DNA from: an uncultured Clostridia bacterium
GTDB taxonomy: Bacteria > Bacillota > Clostridia > Oscillospirales > Oscillospiraceae
DNA length: 51,149 bases
Assembly (NCBI GenBank): GCA_946061515.1
Contig: CAMGRL010000012.1
Span: 1-51,149 of the forward strand
Direction: 5' to 3'
This document shows positions 1 to 8,800 of the stretch, piece by piece. Within the stretch, counting starts at the first letter, position 1; the number at the start of each line of letters is the position of its first letter. The position numbers and the translations under genes were made by a program. A model generated the notes under the pieces. The model was not told the DNA's origin. It was given only the letters and a program-made list of their open reading frames with translations, and did no database searches.

Positions 1-9
1 CTTCTTCCC

Positions 10-72
10 CTGAATAGAACAATGCCGCCTAGCTCTTAACTAAGCGGCATTGGCCTGTTCAGGCTGGTTTTT
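10..72 (+). terminator. Rho-independent terminator of a gene left of the window
   Basis: An imperfect long hairpin with core arms AATGCCGC and GCGGCATT and outer arms CTGAA and TTCAG is followed by a run of five T at 68-72. The T run lies on the + strand, so it most likely ends a rightward gene that lies before the window. It may also be read as a weak hairpin by the leftward pncB transcript. Confidence 0.7.
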
Positions 73-75
73 CGA

Positions 76-1536
76 TTATTCCGCCTTGTGCCCGGCGTCG
101 GACAGCATCTTGTCCTTCAGGGCCATGAGCTTGGGGGACAGGTCCACATAGTACTGGTGGGGGTAGTCAAAACGCTTGACCTCCGGCCAGAGGGTGCTGA
201 CCTGATAGGCGCAGTAGGTCTTGATCTCCTTAAGGGTGGGCAGCTTGTACACCAGCTCACCGTTTTGGAAGATGGGGACCATCATCTCGTAGGCCCGGAA
301 GTTCTCCATGGTCTTGCGCTTCCAGCGGGCCTGGGGGTCGCAGATCTCCAGCGGCTGGCTGTCGTCCACGGTCTCGTCGTGCATGCAGATGTAGTCCGCC
401 TCGGCCATGCCGGTCTCCCGGTTGTAGAAACGGTAGAATTTCTTAAAGCCGGGGTTTGTGATTTTGCCCACGTTTTCACTGACCTTGATTTTGGGGATAA
501 TGTTTCCGTCCCCGTCCTCCACGGCGCAGAGCTTGTAGACCCCACCGAACACCGGCGCGCTCTTGGAGGTGATGAGCCGCTCGCCCACGCCGAAAGCGTC
601 GATCTTCGCACCCTGGCGGAACAGCTCGGTGATGAGCCGCTCGTCCAGCGAGTTGGAGACGGTGATGGTGCAGTCCGTCCAGCCCGCCTCGTCCAGCATG
701 ACCCGGGCCTTCTGGGTCAGATAGGCCATATCGCCGGAGTCAAGACGGATGCCGCACTTGGTGATGCCCATGGGCTTGAGCACCTCGTTGAAGGCGCGGA
801 TAGCGTTGGGGATGCCGGATTTCAGGGTGTTAAAGGTGTCCACCAGCAGCACCGCGTTGGTGGGATAGGCCTTGCAGTAAGTGACAAAGGCGTCGTACTC
901 CGTGTCGAACATCTGTACCCAGGAGTGGGCCATGGTCCCTGCGGCGGGAACGCCGTAGATCTGGTCGGAAACGGTGCAGGCGGTACCTGCGCAGCCGCCG
1001 ATAAAGGCGGCCCTGGCTCCGGTCACGGCGCCGGCGATGCCTTGGGCCCGGCGGGAACCGAATTCCAGCACGGCGCGGCCGTCAGCCGCCCGGCAGATGC
1101 GGTTGGCCTTGGTGGCGATCAGGCTCTGGTGGTTAAACTCCAGCAGCAGATAGGTCTCCAGCAGCTGGGCCTGAATGGCCGGGGCGCGGACAGTAAAGAC
1201 CGGTTCCCTGGGGAAGATAGGCGTGCCCTCCGGCACGGCCCAGATATCGCCGGTAAACTTGAAGTTCCGCAAATATTCGAGGAACTCCTCGTCAAAGATG
1301 CCTCTGCCGCGGAGATAGGCAATATCCTCCTCGTCAAAGTGCAGATTCTGAACATAGTCGATGATCTGCTCCAGCCCTGCCGCAATGGCGAAGCCGCCGC
1401 CGTCCGGTACCTCCCGGAAGAATACGTCAAAATAGGTCATGCGATCCTGCATACCGCTCACAAAGTAGCCGTTGCCCATCGTAAGCTCGTAAAAATCGCA
1501 CAGCATGGTCAGATTGATGCCGTTAGCGCTTTTCAT
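76..1536 (-). CDS. pncB: Nicotinate phosphoribosyltransferase
   Basis: This cytoplasmic enzyme joins nicotinate to PRPP to form nicotinate mononucleotide, the Preiss-Handler entry to NAD. The 486-residue product has the expected family length. Visible family blocks are EFGSRRAQG (158-166), GTMAHSW (200-206, with the conserved His at 204), LVDTFNT (231-237) and IRLDSGD (263-269, phosphoribosyl-binding region). The ATG at 1536 was chosen because AGGAGG lies 6 bases upstream and the product then begins with the usual NLTMLCDFYELTM stretch; an in-frame ATG at 1614 falls inside the promoter. The gene is transcribed alone and diverges from galK. The family assignment is secure; the symbol follows the family name. 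Confidence 0.95.
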   Translation of the reverse strand: MKSANGINLTMLCDFYELTMGNGYFVSGMQDRMTYFDVFFREVPDGGGFAIAAGLEQIIDYVQNLHFDEEDIAYLRGRGIFDEEFLEYLRNFKFTGDIWAVPEGTPIFPREPVFTVRAPAIQAQLLETYLLLEFNHQSLIATKANRICRAADGRAVLEFGSRRAQGIAGAVTGARAAFIGGCAGTACTVSDQIYGVPAAGTMAHSWVQMFDTEYDAFVTYCKAYPTNAVLLVDTFNTLKSGIPNAIRAFNEVLKPMGITKCGIRLDSGDMAYLTQKARVMLDEAGWTDCTITVSNSLDERLITELFRQGAKIDAFGVGERLITSKSAPVFGGVYKLCAVEDGDGNIIPKIKVSENVGKITNPGFKKFYRFYNRETGMAEADYICMHDETVDDSQPLEICDPQARWKRKTMENFRAYEMMVPIFQNGELVYKLPTLKEIKTYCAYQVSTLWPEVKRFDYPHQYYVDLSPKLMALKDKMLSDAGHKAE

Positions 1537-1563
1537 GCTCTGCCTCCTGTAACCATCATTAGA

Positions 1564-1579
1564 AAAGGGAGATCCCTTT
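1564..1579. promoter_or_regulatory. Inverted repeat at the pncB transcription start (possible operator)
   Basis: The arms AAAGGGA and TCCCTTT are perfect and separated by two bases. They sit just downstream of the pncB -10 box, where the transcript would start. An operator for a niacin-responsive repressor is possible, but no such repressor is encoded nearby, so the role is unproven. Confidence 0.3.
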
Positions 1580-1585
1580 GGCACT

Positions 1586-1614
1586 ATTATATGCTTTGCC
1601 GCAAGGGAACGCAA
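1586..1614 (-). promoter_or_regulatory. Promoter of pncB
   Basis: Read on the - strand, TTGCGT (1609-1614) and TATAAT (1586-1591) are separated by 17 bases. The start codon lies about 50 bases downstream. Confidence 0.7.
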
Positions 1615-1674
1615 GAAATTTGTGACTATTGTTTATCTTTTGACGGAAGAGTGATAAATATGCGCTTTTTTCGA

Positions 1675-1703
1675 TTGACTTTATCCGCGAATTAGTTTAT
1701 CTT
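1675..1703 (+). promoter_or_regulatory. Promoter of galK
   Basis: TTGACT (1675-1680) and TATCTT (1698-1703) are 17 bases apart, about 40 bases before the galK ATG. Confidence 0.6.
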
Positions 1704-1744
1704 GATAAAAGTGGAGAAGTAGGAATATTGAAAGAGGCTGGAAT

Positions 1745-2824
1745 ATGAGGAAAGAATTTTTTACGCCGGGCAGGACGGAGCTTGCCGGCAACCACACGGA
1801 TCATCAGAAAGGCAGAATCCTCGCCTCCGCGGTGGATCTTGGTCTGCACGCCGTATGCGAGGCCAACGGGAGCAGCACCATCCGTATCCATTCTCAGGGC
1901 TTCAACAGCTTTGAGGTCAGGATCAATCACCAGAATATCCGCACTACCGAGTTCGGCACACCCAAGGCGCTGGTCAGGGGTCTTGTGGCAGTGTTTAACG
2001 AACTGGGCCTGAATATCGGCGGTTTTAATGCGGAGATCAAAAGCACCCTGCCCGCGGGCTCGGGGCTCAGCTCCTCCGCCGCCTTCGCCGTGCTGATCGG
2101 AAAGATCCTCAACAGCTTTTTCAACGACGGGAAGCTGGAGCCCATCGTCATTGCCAGGGCCGCCCAACAGGCGGAGAACAAGTATTTCGGCAAGCCCTGC
2201 GGCCTGATGGATCAGCTCACCTGCGCCATGGGCCACACCATCTATGTGGATTTCAAGACCAATGAGATAGAGCCCATCCAGGCCGACTTCGGCCCCATGG
2301 GGCTGACCATGTGCCTGACCGACACCGGCGGCAGCCACGCCGGGCTGGACACCTCTTATGCCCGCATCCCCTCGGATATGATCTACATCGCCAACCTCTT
2401 CGACAAGGGCGTTCTGGGCGACGTGGACCCGGAGGAGTTTCGGAGCAAGGGCTGGGACCCGGCAAACCGCCCTGTCCGCCGTGCCATGCACTTCTTTGAC
2501 GAGAATGAGCGCGTGCCCCAGATGCGCGACGCGCTGAAGGCCGGCGACGGCAACACCTATATGCGCCTGATGAACGAGTCCGGCCGCTCTTCGGAGAAAC
2601 TGCTGAACAACATCATCACCAGCGCCACCGGCGACACCAAACTGGCCCAGGGCCTGGACCGGAGCGAGCGGCTGCTGAAGGGCCGGGGCGCCTGGCGGGT
2701 CCACGGCGGAGGCTTTGCCGGCTGCGTGCAGGCCCTGATGCCCACGGACTATTTCCCCACTTACAAGGCCGCCATGGAGGAAGAGTTCGGCCCGGACACC
2801 TGCCGGGAGATCAAATTGGTATAA
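1745..2824 (+). CDS. galK: Galactokinase (GHMP kinase)
   Basis: The enzyme phosphorylates galactose to galactose 1-phosphate at the head of the Leloir pathway. The 359-residue product starts directly at the galactokinase signature (GRTELAGNHTDH, 9-20), followed by the GHMP ATP-binding loop LPAGSGLSSSAAF (102-114) and the C-terminal motif RVHGGGFAG (318-326). It is somewhat shorter than the usual 380-430 residues because it lacks an N-terminal extension. AGAGG precedes the ATG. No galT or galE is present in the window, so the remainder of the pathway must lie elsewhere. Another GHMP sugar kinase is conceivable, but the N-terminal signature favours galactose or a galactose-related sugar. Confidence 0.9.
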   Translation: MRKEFFTPGRTELAGNHTDHQKGRILASAVDLGLHAVCEANGSSTIRIHSQGFNSFEVRINHQNIRTTEFGTPKALVRGLVAVFNELGLNIGGFNAEIKSTLPAGSGLSSSAAFAVLIGKILNSFFNDGKLEPIVIARAAQQAENKYFGKPCGLMDQLTCAMGHTIYVDFKTNEIEPIQADFGPMGLTMCLTDTGGSHAGLDTSYARIPSDMIYIANLFDKGVLGDVDPEEFRSKGWDPANRPVRRAMHFFDENERVPQMRDALKAGDGNTYMRLMNESGRSSEKLLNNIITSATGDTKLAQGLDRSERLLKGRGAWRVHGGGFAGCVQALMPTDYFPTYKAAMEEEFGPDTCREIKLV

Positions 2825-2832
2825 AGCAGAGA

Positions 2833-2865
2833 AAAACGGTATCCGATTTGGATACCGTTTTTGTT
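2833..2865. terminator. Bidirectional terminator between galK and vanY-like gene 1
   Basis: The arms AAAACGGTATCC and GGATACCGTTTT form a perfect stem with a 5-base loop. Flanking A and T runs allow it to act on both strands, ending galK rightward and the carboxypeptidase gene leftward. Confidence 0.85.
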
Positions 2866-2873
2866 ATGCCTTT

Positions 2874-3668
2874 TTATTTGTATAGGTCAAGGAACTCCTC
2901 CAGGCAGAGACCGTGCTCCATAATGTAGGTAGCGGCCTCCACGCCCACATAGCGGAAATGCCAGGGCTCATAGATGATCCCGGTCACATCCTCCTTGCCG
3001 TCCGGGTAGCGGACGATAAAGCCGTATTCCTGGCAGTGCTGGCTCATCCACTGGTACATGGCGGTGTTTTCCAGACTGCGGTCCTTGGACTCGTAATAGC
3101 GGTCGGTGATGTCGCAGGCCAGGCCGGTCTGATGCTCGCTGGTGCCCGGAGGCGCGACGATGGTCTTGGCCACTTCTTCGCCGTACTGGGCCACCTTGCG
3201 GTTATACAGATACTGCTGGGTGGCGTAGTCCCGGTAGCCGGAGGACAGGTATACGCTCAGACCCTCCGCTCTGGCGGCGGCCACAAACTCCTTCATGGGC
3301 TCAATAATGCGGGTGTCCAGAGGCTGGCCCTCCAGCGTCTCGGTGGTGGGCGTGTACTCGCCGATGGGATTGTCCAGATTGGCCAGGATGTATTCCCAGC
3401 TGGTGATGTCGATCTGCGGCAGGTCACTGTTTACCGGCTCCGGGGTCTCCTCCGGCACTTCGCTCTCCACTGGCTCCTGAGAAACGGCAGGACTCTCCTC
3501 CGGGGCGGCAGACGGCGCAGGGGTCTCCACCGGCGCGGCACTCTCCGCCGGGGCCTTGTTCATATCCATGCTCTTGGGTGCGGCCATAAAACTCATATAG
3601 GAACAAACAGCGAAAACAACAAGCAATATCAGCCCGAAAATGATACGGACGACACGTTTTCCACTCAT
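2874..3668 (-). CDS. VanY-like D-alanyl-D-alanine carboxypeptidase (M15B), paralog 1
   Basis: This is a predicted membrane-anchored zinc peptidase that trims the terminal D-Ala of peptidoglycan stem peptides outside the cell. The 264-residue product has one N-terminal membrane segment (about 5-27), a Pro/Glu/Ser-rich spacer (about 30-80), and an M15B domain with SSGYRDYATQQ, SEHQTGLACDIT (zinc His and Asp) and EPWHFRYVG (final zinc His). The start at 3668 has AGGAGG 6 bases upstream and lies behind a good promoter. A paralog of equal length lies directly upstream, separated by a repeat element. No VanS/VanR or ligase genes are nearby, so a glycopeptide-resistance role is not supported; wall maturation is more likely. 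Confidence 0.88.
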   Translation of the reverse strand: MSGKRVVRIIFGLILLVVFAVCSYMSFMAAPKSMDMNKAPAESAAPVETPAPSAAPEESPAVSQEPVESEVPEETPEPVNSDLPQIDITSWEYILANLDNPIGEYTPTTETLEGQPLDTRIIEPMKEFVAAARAEGLSVYLSSGYRDYATQQYLYNRKVAQYGEEVAKTIVAPPGTSEHQTGLACDITDRYYESKDRSLENTAMYQWMSQHCQEYGFIVRYPDGKEDVTGIIYEPWHFRYVGVEAATYIMEHGLCLEEFLDLYK

Positions 3669-3714
3669 AATAAACCTCCTGGAAAGTACCGGTGTATTTG
3701 CGGCATCTCTGAAT

Positions 3715-3743
3715 ATAATAGCATTGCCGCCCCCGCCGGTCAA
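3715..3743 (-). promoter_or_regulatory. Promoter of vanY-like gene 1
   Basis: On the - strand, TTGACC (3738-3743) and TATTAT (3715-3720) are 17 bases apart. This gives the paralog its own promoter downstream of the repeat element. Confidence 0.65.
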
Positions 3744-3778
3744 CCTCTTTTTCCTCGAAGGCTTAGGGAAGGTTTAAC

Positions 3779-3935
3779 CTATTCTGCGATAAAACGCTTT
3801 AGAATTTTAGCGAGGCAGAATTGTGTCAGACGAGGCGCTTTCCGCAGCGAATAATGGACAACTATTTGCAAGGAAAGCAACGAAGGATGGCGCAATTCTG
3901 ACCGCTAAAAAACAAATGGTTTTATTGAAGAATAG
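3779..3935. repeat. 157 bp near-palindromic element, copy 1 (MITE-like)
   Basis: The element starts CTATTCTGCGATAAAAC and ends GTTTTATTGAAGAATAG, which are inverted copies except for three bases. The inner arms also pair: TTTTAGCG with CGCTAAAA, CAGAATTG with CAATTCTG, and GCTTTCC with GGAAAGC, so nearly the whole unit can fold on itself. A second copy of exactly the same length lies at 47663-47819 with 7 differences (about 95.5% identity). The right end lies 2 bases from the stop codon of vanY-like gene 2. No clear target-site duplication is seen at this copy. Confidence 0.85.
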
Positions 3936-3937
3936 TA

Positions 3938-4729
3938 TTAGTTGTACAGCGCCAGAAACTCCTCCAGGCACAGGCCGTTTTCCATGATATAGGCGGCAGC
4001 CTCCGTGCCCACATAGCGGAAATGCCAGGGCTCATAGATGATTCCGGTCACATCCTCCTTGCCCTTGGGATAGCGCAGGATGAAGCCGTATTCCTGACAG
4101 TGGGCCAGCAGCCATTGGTAGGTCTCCGTGGCCTCGCACTCGTCCTGGGTTTTGGGGTTGCGGTAAATGTCGGTGATGTCACAGCAAAGCCCGGTCTGGT
4201 GCTCGCTGGTACCCGGCGGCGCCACGATCTTTGCGGCGGTCTCATAGCTGCCGGTGGAATTGAGCTTGGCGTTGAAATTTGCCTGCTGCTCGGAAAAGGA
4301 GCGATAACCGGAGGACAGATAAACCGGCAGGCCCTGGTCCCGGGCGCCCTGGGCAAAGGCGGAGAGCGCGTCCGCGATCCGGGCGTCTACAGAAGCCAGA
4401 TCGCCTACAAATTGGGTCTCCGGCGCAAAATCCGCGCCGATGGCGTTTTCCGCATTGACCAGAATCAGCTCCCAGCTGTTGATATCCACATTGGGAAGTG
4501 CAGGCTCCGGGGATTCCTCCGGCAGAGGCGTCTCCTGCGGCTCCGCCTCCTGGGGTTCGGGGGTCTCCGAAACCGGGACCGGCGTAGGAGAGACAGGCGC
4601 GGCCGTGGGCGGCGGGCTGAAGCTGTCCCCGCTTTTCGGCGCGGTGAGGAAATAATGATACAGGGCAAAAGCGAACAGAACCAGCAGTGCCAGGCCGAAA
4701 AGCCTGCGCAGTATACGCTTGATCTTCAT
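3938..4729 (-). CDS. VanY-like D-alanyl-D-alanine carboxypeptidase (M15B), paralog 2
   Basis: This is a second membrane-anchored M15B carboxypeptidase of 263 residues. It has an N-terminal membrane segment (about 8-26), a Pro/Glu/Thr-rich spacer, and the catalytic domain with SSGYRSFSEQQANF, PPGTSEHQTGLCCDIT and EPWHFRYVG. The C-termini of both paralogs are almost identical (NGLCLEEFL and HGLCLEEFL), which suggests local duplication, while the spacers have diverged. The start at 4729 has GGAGG 7 bases upstream; an upstream in-frame ATG at 4759 would precede the predicted transcription start. Its stop codon almost touches a 157 bp repeat element. Confidence 0.88.
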   Translation of the reverse strand: MKIKRILRRLFGLALLVLFAFALYHYFLTAPKSGDSFSPPPTAAPVSPTPVPVSETPEPQEAEPQETPLPEESPEPALPNVDINSWELILVNAENAIGADFAPETQFVGDLASVDARIADALSAFAQGARDQGLPVYLSSGYRSFSEQQANFNAKLNSTGSYETAAKIVAPPGTSEHQTGLCCDITDIYRNPKTQDECEATETYQWLLAHCQEYGFILRYPKGKEDVTGIIYEPWHFRYVGTEAAAYIMENGLCLEEFLALYN

Positions 4730-4749
4730 GGCAGCACCTCCATTTACAC

Positions 4750-4779
4750 AGGATATCAAGCGCCGCGGTAATAAGTCAA
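4750..4779 (-). promoter_or_regulatory. Promoter of vanY-like gene 2
   Basis: On the - strand, TTGACT (4774-4779) and TATCCT (4750-4755) are 18 bases apart. The resulting leader would be very short, which supports the downstream ATG at 4729. Confidence 0.55.
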
Positions 4780-4862
4780 CTTAATTTTTCTGAAAAAGCC
4801 CGCAGGGAGACCGATATGGGGCAAAGGAAAATATCTTTTGCAGCGCGTAAAATTTACAAGCG

Positions 4863-4891
4863 TTGACAAATTACGACAATATCACTATAAT
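4863..4891 (+). promoter_or_regulatory. Perfect-consensus sigma-A promoter
   Basis: TTGACA (4863-4868) and TATAAT (4886-4891) are exactly 17 bases apart. Both hexamers match consensus fully, so strong constitutive transcription of the zinc-ribbon/DUF2085 pair is expected. Confidence 0.85.
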
Positions 4892-4949
4892 AAAACTACC
4901 CATTCTCCGTGCAATGAGAAAGGGAAAAGAGAGAAAAGGAGAAATCGTA

Positions 4950-5246
4950 ATGGCATACTGCAAGAACTGCGGAGCAGAGATTCAGGATCAGGCGGTTGTC
5001 TGTCCTCATTGCGGAGTAGCACAGGAGACGAAGCCTGCAGTGGTTGACAATGGAGGCTTTGGCTGGGGACTTCTCGGCTTCTGCATTCCTCTGGTAGGTC
5101 TCATTCTGTACCTTGTATGGAAAGACGAAAAGCCCAGAACGGCGAAGGCTGCCGGTAAGGGTGCATTGATCTCAGTAATCATTTGCGTTGCATTTTATGT
5201 GCTGATGATGATTATTGGCGTTGGTGCGGCAATGACGGGATATTAA
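4950..5246 (+). CDS. Zinc-ribbon membrane protein
   Basis: The 98-residue protein opens with a zinc ribbon, CKNCGAEIQDQAVVCPHCG (CxxC-x11-CxxC), followed by a short linker and two hydrophobic stretches (about 33-50 and 66-92). This is the common zinc_ribbon_2-plus-membrane architecture, in which the ribbon faces the cytoplasm; no specific function is known. AAAGGAG precedes the ATG at 4950. The DUF2085 gene follows after a single base, so the two are translationally linked. Base composition is more AT-rich than the surroundings, which hints at a separate origin. Confidence 0.75.
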   Translation: MAYCKNCGAEIQDQAVVCPHCGVAQETKPAVVDNGGFGWGLLGFCIPLVGLILYLVWKDEKPRTAKAAGKGALISVIICVAFYVLMMIIGVGAAMTGY

Positions 5247-5247
5247 A

Positions 5248-5610
5248 GTGAAACAAAAGCTTTATAAATGGCTGCCCATTATTTTTGGCTGCCATTGCAG
5301 AAGCGATCGTTCATTTTTCTATCATGGGGAACAATTCCCGATTTGCGCAAGATGTACAGGAGAACTGTTGGGGATCATTTTCTCCCTGTTCTCCTGTTTC
5401 TTCTTCCGCTTACCGGTCTGGCTTTCTGTTCTCTTTATGCTGCCGCTGTGTGTGGACGGCTTTGTCCAACTGAAAACGAGCTATGAAAGCACCAACATAA
5501 AAAGAGTTGTTACCGGTTTTTTCTTTGGCTACGGACTTTTTATGCTCTTTATCATTTCCGCCATCTTTGCTTATGAGTATGGACACAGCCTCGGAGAGAT
5601 GCTGCGCTGA
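5248..5610 (+). CDS. DUF2085 family membrane protein
   Basis: This is a 120-residue integral membrane protein of unknown function. It carries the DUF2085 hallmarks: an N-terminal Cys/His motif (CHCRSDRSFFYHG), FPICARCTGELLG, and a later DG plus SxNxxRxxTG. About three membrane helices are visible (about 40-52, 56-72 and 90-110). The GTG start lies one base after the preceding stop, so translation is probably coupled. The conserved Cys and His residues suggest metal binding, but this is inference. Confidence 0.78.
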   Translation: MKQKLYKWLPIIFGCHCRSDRSFFYHGEQFPICARCTGELLGIIFSLFSCFFFRLPVWLSVLFMLPLCVDGFVQLKTSYESTNIKRVVTGFFFGYGLFMLFIISAIFAYEYGHSLGEMLR

Positions 5611-5630
5611 AAAACGGAAAAGCAGATAAG

Positions 5631-5655
5631 CAGAGCCGGGAAAATCCCGGCTCTG
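5631..5655 (+). terminator. Terminator-like hairpin after DUF2085
   Basis: The arms CAGAGCCGGG and CCCGGCTCTG pair perfectly around a 5-base loop. Only TTCGTATT follows, so the U-tract is weak. The following stretch to about 5810 shows no convincing gene. Confidence 0.6.
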
Positions 5656-5814
5656 TTCGTATTAAATCGCCGGAAAGGCCTTTTTGACTTTGCTTGCGAT
5701 AGAGCTTGCTGCAAACCCAGCTTTTTGACGCCTGCGGCGCACGAAAAATGCGCGGAACGAAGTAAATAGTGTTTTTTCCGACACACACGCCGGGAAAACA
5801 GATCAAATACAGAC

Positions 5815-5838
5815 AGCCCGCCGGTTTCCCGGCGGGCT
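5815..5838 (-). terminator. Hairpin downstream of nifJ
   Basis: The arms AGCCCGCCGG and CCGGCGGGCT form a stable GC-rich stem 25 bases beyond the nifJ stop. No good U-tract follows on the - strand, so it may protect the 3' end more than terminate. Confidence 0.5.
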
Positions 5839-5862
5839 TGTTGTGCTTATATGGCTTGCGGA

Positions 5863-8800
5863 TTACTCGTAGAGAGCTTTGAGCTTCATCAGGTGCTCGT
5901 AGCGCTCCTTGGCGTTGGCCTCGTTCTTGGCGAACAGGTCGGTCGCCCTCTCGGGGAACTCGCGGGTCAGACGGCTGTAACGGGCCTCGTTCATCAGGAA
6001 CTCCTGGTAACCGCCGGCAGGCTCCTTGCTGTCGAGCGTGAAGGGCTTCTCGGCGTTGGGGTTGAAGCGGAACAGGTTCCAGTAGCCGCACTTGACAGCC
6101 TTGTCCATCTCCAGCTGGCAGTTGGTCATGCCGCCCTTGATGCTGTGCATCTCGCAGGGAGCGTAGGCGATGATGAGGGAGGGACCCTTGTGGGCCTCAG
6201 CCTCGGCAATGGCCTTCATGGTCTGGAGCTGGTTTGCGCCCATGGCGATCTGGGCAACATAGACATAGCCGTAGGTCATAGCCATCTCGGCCAGAGCCTT
6301 GGACTTGGTCTCCTTACCGGCAGCTGCGAACTGAGCAACCTGGCCGATGTTGGAAGCCTTAGAGGCCTGTCCGCCGGTGTTGGAGTAGACCTCAGTGTTG
6401 AACACGAAGATGTTCACGTCCTCGCCGGAGGCCAGAACATGGTCAACACCGCCGTAGCCGATGTCGAATGCCCAGCCGTCGCCGCCGAAGATCCAGCAGG
6501 ACTTCTTGTTCAGGAAATCCTTGCCCTTGAGAACCTTCTCAGCGTGCTCGCAGCAGGCGCCGTTGGCTTCCAGCAGAGCGACCAGACGCTTGCTGGGCTC
6601 CTGGTTGGCGTTGCCGTCGTCGTAGGTGGCCAGGTAATCCTCGGCAGCCTTCTTGATGTCGGCGTTGGAGGCGTTGGCAGCGATGAACTCCACAGAGGGC
6701 TTCAGATCGTCGCGGATCTTCTTCTGGCCCAGGAACATGCCGAGGCCGTGCTCTGCGTTATCCTCAAACAGGGAGTTTGCCCATGCGGGGCCGTGGCCTT
6801 CCTTGTTGACGGTGTAGGGAGAAGTGGCAGCAGGTCCGCCCCAGATGGAGGAGCAGCCGGTTGCGTTGGAGATGAGCATGTGGTCGCCGAAGAGCTGGGT
6901 GACGAGACGGGCATAGCTGGTCTCGGCGCAGCCTGCGCAGGAGCCGGAGAACTCCAGGTAGGGCTGAGCAAACTGGCTGAACTTGGGATTCTCGGCCTTG
7001 AAGAGCTCCTTCTTCTCGGCAACATTGGCGACCATGTAGTCGAAGACTTCCTGCTGATCCAGCTGGCTCTCCATGGGAACCATCTCGATGGCGTGGACAG
7101 CGCACTGGCCTACGCAGACGCCGCAGCCCATGCAGTCCAGAGCGGAAACGGCCATGCTGAACTTGTAGTCGCAGCCCTTGATGCCCTTGATGTCGGCCAG
7201 CTTGGTCTGGGCGGGAGCGGCAGCGGCTTCCTCAGCGGTGAGGGCGAAGGGACGGATGGTAGCGTGGGGGCAGACGAATGCGCACTTGTTGCACTGGATG
7301 CACTTCTCGGCGTCCCACTTGGGAACGGAGACAGCGATGCCGCGCTTCTCGTATGCGGCTGCGCCCAGCTCGAAGGTGCCGTCGGCGTGATCCACGAAAG
7401 CGGAGACGGGCAGAGAGTCGCCGTCCATCTTGTCCACGGGATCAAGGATGCTGGTGACCATCTTGACGGTCTTCTCACGGCCGGTCTTGGCCTTGGCCTC
7501 GGTGTGGTCAACAGCGTTGGCCCACTCGGCGGGAACTTCCACCTTGACGTAGGCGGTGGCGCCGGCGTCGATGGCGGCGTAGTTCATGTCGACCACGTCC
7601 TGGCCCTTCTTCAGGTAGGAGTGGAGGGCGGCGTCCTTCATGTACTGGATGGCCTCTGCCTCGGGCATGACCTTGGCCAGAGAGAAGAAGGCGGACTGAA
7701 GGATGGTGTTGGTACGCTTGCCCATGCCGATCTTCTTGGCAAGGTCGATAGCGTTGATCATGTAAAGCTGGATGTTGTTGTTGGCGATGTAGCGCTTGGA
7801 GGCAGCATCCAGATGATGCTCCAGCTCCTCAAAGCTCCACTGGCAGTTGACCAGGAACACGCCGCCGGGCTTGACGTCGCGGACAATGGGGAAGCCCTTG
7901 GTGATGTAGGAGGGCACGTGGCAGGCCACGAAGTCGGCCTTATTAATATAGTAGGGGCTCTTGATCAGCTTGTCGCCGAAGCGCAGATGGCTGACGGTCA
8001 CGCCGCCGGTCTTCTTGGAGTCGTACTGGAAGTAAGCCTGAACGTACTTGTCGGTGTGGTCGCCGATGATCTTGATGGAGTTCTTGTTTGCGCCGACGGT
8101 GCCGTCGCCGCCCAGACCCCAGAACTTGCACTCGATGGTGCCTTCTGCGGCGGTAGCGGGAGCGGGAACTTCCTCAAGGGACAGGTTGGTGACGTCGTCA
8201 ACGATGCCGATGGTGAACTGACGTTTGGGAGCGGCCTTGGCCAGCTCGTTGTAAACGGCGAACACGGAGGCGGGAGGCGTGTCCTTGGAACCCAGACCGT
8301 AGCGGCCGCCGATGACGGTGACGTCGGTCTTGCCGGCGTTGGCCAGAGCGGTGACAACATCCAGGTACAGAGGCTCGCCCTGCGCGCCGGGCTCCTTGGT
8401 GCGGTCCAGAACGGCGAGCTTCTTGCAGCTTGCGGGGATGGCGGCCAGGAGCTTCTCCGGGCAGAAGGGGCGGAACAGGCGGACCTTGACCAGGCCGACC
8501 TTCTCGCCGTGGGCGTTCATGTAGTCGATGACTTCCTCTGCCACGTCGCAGATGGAGCCCATGGCTACGATGACGCGGTCAGCGTCGGGAGCGCCGTAGT
8601 AGTTGAAGAGCTGGTAGTCGGTGCCGAGCTTGGCATTGACCTTGCCCATGTACTCCTCGACGATGGCGGGAACGGCGTTGTAGTAGGTGTTGGAGGCCTC
8701 ACGGTTCTGGAAGAAGATATCTCCGTTCTCGTGAGAACCGCGCATTACGGGGTGCTGGGAGTTGAGGGCGCGGGCACGGAAAGCCTCAACGGCGTCCATG

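Noticed and set aside
88-1695. Long + strand frame opposite pncB
   Set aside because: Shadow of pncB; no ribosome binding site and no recognisable motif.
2874-4729. Glycopeptide-resistance (van) cluster
   Set aside because: Only VanY-like peptidases are present; there is no ligase, VanX, VanH or two-component pair nearby.
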